Below, one piece after another: positions 60,071-64,000 of a stretch of DNA of 64,000 bases (its first letter is position 1; each line of letters opens with the position of its first letter). Under the pieces are notes generated by a model. It had not been told where the DNA came from. It searched no databases and was given only the letters and a program-made list of their open reading frames with translations. Made by a program: the position numbers and the translations under genes. Source of the DNA: Lachnospiraceae bacterium (GTDB taxonomy: Bacteria > Bacillota > Clostridia > Lachnospirales > Lachnospiraceae); contig VSOB01000003.1 in assembly GCA_009774625.1 (NCBI GenBank), positions 26,775 to 90,774 of the forward strand, read 5' to 3'.

Positions 60071-63000
60071 ATGGAATCTTATGAATCTCTGTTCGGATAT
60101 CGTCCGGACTTGACCTTTACATTGGAACAGCATCTGAAAAACTTTGCGGAGTGTGAGGAAAATGCCAGACGGCTGCTGGAATCCTTCCATATTATACGGG
60201 AAAAGATGGAGGTGAATCTGCGTCCGGTGATCGCATTGTTTCCCCACTACAGTGAACATTCCCATGAGCATTCCGAACACATCATCGCTGCGGTGGAAAA
60301 GCTGCTGGGCACAAAGAGGATCGAAAAACTTTCCCCTGCGGATACCTGGATGCTGCTTGTCAGTGCGTATATGCATGATCTGGGTATGCTGGTTCAGGGA
60401 AAAGAACTGGAAACGGACTGGGATACGCCGGAATTTCAAGATTATCTGGAGGGCTGCGCCGTATCTTCGGATGAGGAGATCAAACGGGCGGCGGACACTG
60501 TGTTGAATGCAGACCGGACCGGCCGGGAACCCGGCTGGCCGGTGGCAGTTTACCGGGATGTGATCCTGCTGGTATCGGAGTTTTACCGGCGCAGGCATCC
60601 GGAGCGGGCCAGAGTCCTGCCTGACCGGGCAGAGTTAAAGCAGTCCCTGCATGTGGTAATGAGCAGTGATGGGAAGATACCGCCCCGGATACAGGATGTG
60701 GTGGGAAAGATATGCTCTGCCCATGGCTTATCCTTTGAGGAGCTGCTTGCCCTGCTGGAGCCGACGGACAGCCTTCTGGGATATGTGTTCCATCCCCGGT
60801 TTATCGCTGCCATGCTGTGCCTGGGCGATCTCTGTGACCTGGACAATGGCCGCTTCAATGAGATGGCGCTGGAAGTATTCGGAGGCGTCACCCAAAAGAA
60901 CCTTGTCCATTATTATAAACATGAATCGGTGACTTCCTTTGTGATGCAGAAGGATATGATTTCAGTTGTATTTGACATTTCCAGCCGGAGGATCAGGCAG
61001 GAACTGAGACAAAAGAAGTATGCCTTTGAAAATCCAACGGAGCCCAGGCTGCAGGAATTTTGTGATGCGGTGCTGCTGGAAACCCAGAACTGGCTGGGGT
61101 GGATGGAGGATATCATACAAAATATCAAGCTGCACTGGGATAAATTTGCCTATCCGGAGCTGGAGGCGTTTTCCCCTTCCCTTCATTATAAGATTCTGGT
61201 GGACGGACAGGAAACACTGTCCTCCAGAAAAAACCTGAGATTTTCGTTCAGCAATGAAAAAGCCTATGAACTGATCGAGAGCTATAGCCTGTATAATAAC
61301 AAACTGATCTTTATCCGGGAACTGCTCCAGAACAGCGTGGATGCCCTGAAAAGACAGTTCTGGGCAGACATCCGCTCCGGACGGTGGAACCACCTGCTGA
61401 AACATCTGGAACAGGACGGCAGCATACCATACAGGGAGATACAGCCCTTTGATTTTTCCGATCCCGGCGTATTTGACCAGTATCAGGTCAGAATTGAAGT
61501 CATGCATCAGGAAGGGCAGCCCACCGCCATATTTGCCATTACAGACAATGGAACCGGGATCAGCCGGAAGGATGTGGAAAACCGTATCCTCAGGACCGGC
61601 TTCCATCAGGAAAATACGGCGGCTGAGAGGGAAATGCCCCAATGGCTCCGCCCCACTTCCGCCTTCGGCATCGGCCTCCATTCTGTCTTTGCAGTGACAG
61701 ACACTATATTCGTCCAGACCAAAACGGAAACCGACCCGCTGGTCTATAACCTGAACATGCATTCCGGCAAACGGGACGGCTATGTCTTTATGAGCATTGC
61801 AGACCGGCAGGATCTCAGATTCTGCAATTGTATGCGGGGTACCCGTATGCAGTTTACTGTTGATGTGGAAGATTGCCGGAACGCTCTGGAGAGCTGGGAA
61901 GCGGAGCACAGATATGGAGAATATCCTTTTAAGAAAAGACCGGAAAGTGATTTTTGCCGGGTTCTGCAGGAAATGCTTACAGAGTGGTTTCAGACCAGTT
62001 TGTTTGCATTGGCCTGTCAGTTTAATGGCGAACAGGATTTTACCTGTAAGACCCTGTATCAAAATGAGTATTGGAAGCAGCTTTTTAACAGGGAGAGGCG
62101 TAATTACATATTTGAAAATAGGATAGCAGACTCCGATTTTGATTTTGCACTGCATACAGAAGGAGACTATCTGGTGGTATGGGACAGGCAGAGAGCAATT
62201 TCGGCAGTATATTACCTGGATGGGGAAAGAAATGGCGATTGTGAAATATACTGTAAAGGTTTTCGGGTGGAAAATACAGAGATAGAAAGAGTGCGCTTTG
62301 ATTTGACACCGGATATTCTTGACTTTTGGGGCGGCAGTACCAGAGATATATTGAATGTTTCCAGAGACAGGCTTTCCCAGAAACAAATGCAGGGGAATGG
62401 GGAACTGTTCGGAAAAATCGGTTCTTTTGTGATAAGGATATATGTTGATTTACTCCAAAGAATCCTGACTGATAAGATGGTTCAAAAATGGCATGCGGAT
62501 ATTGAGGAATTTATGAAACCCTGGCTGGAGGATAAAATACAGGACGGCGTATTGCCGGAGCTTTCGGAAAGATTATCTGACTATGCAGAAAAGTACAGTT
62601 GCTTTTTGCTGACGCAGGACGAAATAAAGAAAATGATATTACGGCATGGATTTTGTTTGCTGCTTCAATTCAGGAGAGAACAGATCCGGGAAATCCTGGA
62701 TGCTTTTGGCAAAGAAAAACAATTAGAATATGTTACAGGTTCCTGGCTGTTTGCCAGGGAAAAAGATGAAAATAAAATCATAAAGGAGCGGACATACTTT
62801 TTTGAATTTTTGGATCAGTCTTTAAAGTCCTGTGAGGATGTGGAGGAAAAGAGAAGTCTGAACAATTTATATCGAGGTATTGCTAAAGAACTGTTTTTTG
62901 CGACATTGATGGATTCTGCATTGGATGGCTATGATTGGGCACATTTGGATTTTAGCCTTACGATAGACCGTCTCGGTAAAAAATATGCAGGAAGATTTTC

Positions 63001-63844
63001 GCAATTTAATCAGGGAAAGCTGTCGAAATTGCAGGAAGAACGGTTGGAAAAAGAAGTGTCAGGATATTGTCCTGCGCCCCTGGATGTTTATTTCACTGTT
63101 CCGTTTACAGAATTACTGTACCGGGTAATTTGTGCGGGAGCCAATATTGATTCATTAAAAGAAATTGTTCTGTCTGAACTTTCTTATTTGCCAGGGTATT
63201 ATAGTAATTATAGATTTTTGGATACGGTTCATGTTGGAGATATTATGATGTCAGCACAGCTTAAAATAAAGGCGAAATACTTTGATGACATTTTATATGA
63301 TCGGCTTCCGTTTTTTGAATGGATGATTTGTGAAGCAATCAGCGTGGATAAAGAGGGGGAGCTGGTATTTGAGTTTGGCAGAAAGCATGGAAAAGAGGCG
63401 CTTGTGGAATACAAAGAGGATTCATTTATAAGAATACTTTCTTCGCATAAAAAATCAAACCCACTGCCTGTTCCGGCAGGATATGAGGCCATTGCAGTTA
63501 AGGAAGAAAATTCCTGGATAGAGCTGACTGGCGAGGATGGAAAGGAAATAATTCTTTGCAGTGATTATCATACCTATGTATGGGATGATTTTGTTAATAT
63601 TTCCGGCCAATACGGCCCCAGAATCGCCTCAGGCGAATCCAAAGAAGCCATAGCAGATGAGATTATGCCCCGTTCCGGGAATGAGGAAACGCAGATTTTA
63701 TATCTCCTTCGTTATATTTATCACCACAGAGCTTTTCTCAAAAACCTGCCTTTTGAAGAGGTGTGGCAGAAGATATGGGATACGTACAGAAGATTTATCC
63801 TGATGGTGTTAGACTGCATCCCCATTTCATTCCCGGAGAAATAA
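60071..63844 (+). CDS. HD-domain protein fused to an HSP90-like (GHKL) ATPase domain
   Basis: 1257 residues, cytoplasmic, after AGAGGAG. Residues about 55-270 are an HD domain: clustered His in HYSEHSHEHSEH, the HD pair in SAYMHDLGM (102-103) and the last Asp in CLGDLCDLDNG. Residues about 395-600 form a GHKL ATPase of the HSP90 type: N-box FIRELLQNSVDAL (Glu and Asn intact, about 416), G1 ITDNGTGIS (about 493) and G2 FGIGLHSVFAV (about 534). The remaining 650 residues match nothing I know and are more AT-rich than the first half. HD domains often cut nucleotides, and HSP90-like ATPases drive conformational change. A stress or phage-defence role is possible but not shown. Confidence 0.82.
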   Translation: MESYESLFGYRPDLTFTLEQHLKNFAECEENARRLLESFHIIREKMEVNLRPVIALFPHYSEHSHEHSEHIIAAVEKLLGTKRIEKLSPADTWMLLVSAYMHDLGMLVQGKELETDWDTPEFQDYLEGCAVSSDEEIKRAADTVLNADRTGREPGWPVAVYRDVILLVSEFYRRRHPERARVLPDRAELKQSLHVVMSSDGKIPPRIQDVVGKICSAHGLSFEELLALLEPTDSLLGYVFHPRFIAAMLCLGDLCDLDNGRFNEMALEVFGGVTQKNLVHYYKHESVTSFVMQKDMISVVFDISSRRIRQELRQKKYAFENPTEPRLQEFCDAVLLETQNWLGWMEDIIQNIKLHWDKFAYPELEAFSPSLHYKILVDGQETLSSRKNLRFSFSNEKAYELIESYSLYNNKLIFIRELLQNSVDALKRQFWADIRSGRWNHLLKHLEQDGSIPYREIQPFDFSDPGVFDQYQVRIEVMHQEGQPTAIFAITDNGTGISRKDVENRILRTGFHQENTAAEREMPQWLRPTSAFGIGLHSVFAVTDTIFVQTKTETDPLVYNLNMHSGKRDGYVFMSIADRQDLRFCNCMRGTRMQFTVDVEDCRNALESWEAEHRYGEYPFKKRPESDFCRVLQEMLTEWFQTSLFALACQFNGEQDFTCKTLYQNEYWKQLFNRERRNYIFENRIADSDFDFALHTEGDYLVVWDRQRAISAVYYLDGERNGDCEIYCKGFRVENTEIERVRFDLTPDILDFWGGSTRDILNVSRDRLSQKQMQGNGELFGKIGSFVIRIYVDLLQRILTDKMVQKWHADIEEFMKPWLEDKIQDGVLPELSERLSDYAEKYSCFLLTQDEIKKMILRHGFCLLLQFRREQIREILDAFGKEKQLEYVTGSWLFAREKDENKIIKERTYFFEFLDQSLKSCEDVEEKRSLNNLYRGIAKELFFATLMDSALDGYDWAHLDFSLTIDRLGKKYAGRFSQFNQGKLSKLQEERLEKEVSGYCPAPLDVYFTVPFTELLYRVICAGANIDSLKEIVLSELSYLPGYYSNYRFLDTVHVGDIMMSAQLKIKAKYFDDILYDRLPFFEWMICEAISVDKEGELVFEFGRKHGKEALVEYKEDSFIRILSSHKKSNPLPVPAGYEAIAVKEENSWIELTGEDGKEIILCSDYHTYVWDDFVNISGQYGPRIASGESKEAIADEIMPRSGNEETQILYLLRYIYHHRAFLKNLPFEEVWQKIWDTYRRFILMVLDCIPISFPEK

Positions 63845-63968
63845 AATAACATACGATTTTAAATCAATATTATATAACTCGACCGATCATACAGAATTGG
63901 TTTGCGGGGAAAATCTGCTGTCAGAGAAAAGGAGATACAAAATTGTTGTTAATTACAAGGTTATTCAT

Positions 63969-64000
63969 ATGTTAAAATGTGATTTTATAAATCATAAAGG
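63969..64000 (+). CDS. Possible start of a further gene (3' partial)
   Basis: ATG at 63969 preceded by AAGG at 9 nt begins MLKCDFINHK and runs off the window. Too short to judge; recorded because the spacing suits a real start. Confidence 0.2.
   Translation, partial: MLKCDFINHK

Overview
The window is chromosomal DNA of a Gram-positive gut-type Clostridium, most likely a Lachnospiraceae member. The reasons are Shine-Dalgarno sites of the AGGAGG type before nearly every gene, TTGACA/TATAAT-like promoters, AddA/AddB instead of RecBCD, the DegV, DUF2225 and PdxR/MocR set, a bacterial-type GlnRS (a trait of many Lachnospiraceae) and moderate GC. No phage, IS element or CRISPR array was seen.

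Layout. 1-7.0 kb: a maltodextrin locus with the 3' end of a sugar-binding protein gene, two ABC permeases, a 4-alpha-glucanotransferase, a LacI-type regulator and a second 4-alpha-glucanotransferase. Long hairpins sit in three of the gaps, and the second permease has an apparent frameshift in its first codons. 7.1-18.7 kb: housekeeping and accessory genes, namely a lipoprotein hydrolase, DUF3795, CYTH, a truncated radical-SAM gene, a zinc-ribbon protein with a WYL regulator (two matching operators), a DJ-1/PfpI protein behind a structured repeated leader, DUF1287, an SNF-type transporter, NUDIX, MATE and a soluble chemoreceptor with a CZB zinc domain.

19.2-41.1 kb: a single-direction surface-glycan cluster of 19 genes. 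It begins with an IspD/TarI-like cytidylyltransferase, a TagB-like transferase and a propeller-like protein. Next comes a five-gene set that looks like a pathway to a CMP-activated 3-deoxy-ulosonic acid: an epimerase-CBS fusion, a CMP-sugar synthetase, a DAHP-synthase-like condensing enzyme, an RraA-like protein and a KdsC-like phosphatase. It is followed by a possible transferase for that sugar. Several large glycan enzymes follow, most carrying the same Rossmann-like add-on module at one end. A heptose set (HddA-like kinase, GmhA-like isomerase, RmlD-like reductase, GDP-mannose-dehydratase-like enzyme) suggests a GDP-6-deoxyheptose. Two GT2 enzymes and a TagF-like polymerase close the cluster. 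The inferred product is a phosphopolyol-containing surface polymer carrying a heptose and a 3-deoxy-ulosonate, sugars better known from Gram-negative capsules.

41.1-59.2 kb: a GAF/PAS/GGDEF/EAL protein, GlnRS, DUF2225, PdxR-like regulator, a small acidic membrane protein, a TetR-MATE pair with a clear promoter/operator, addB-addA, DegV and a GNAT acetyltransferase. 59.2-64.0 kb: a small coiled-coil protein, tRNA-Gly(CCC), and a very large protein joining an HD domain to an HSP90-like ATPase.

The best candidates for undescribed biology are the ulosonate pathway with its epimerase-CBS enzyme, the shared Rossmann module, the 1066-residue protein with apparently dead HAD and GT2 domains, the structured leader before the DJ-1 gene, and the HD-HSP90 protein. 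Functions rest on motif reading by eye; no database search was run.
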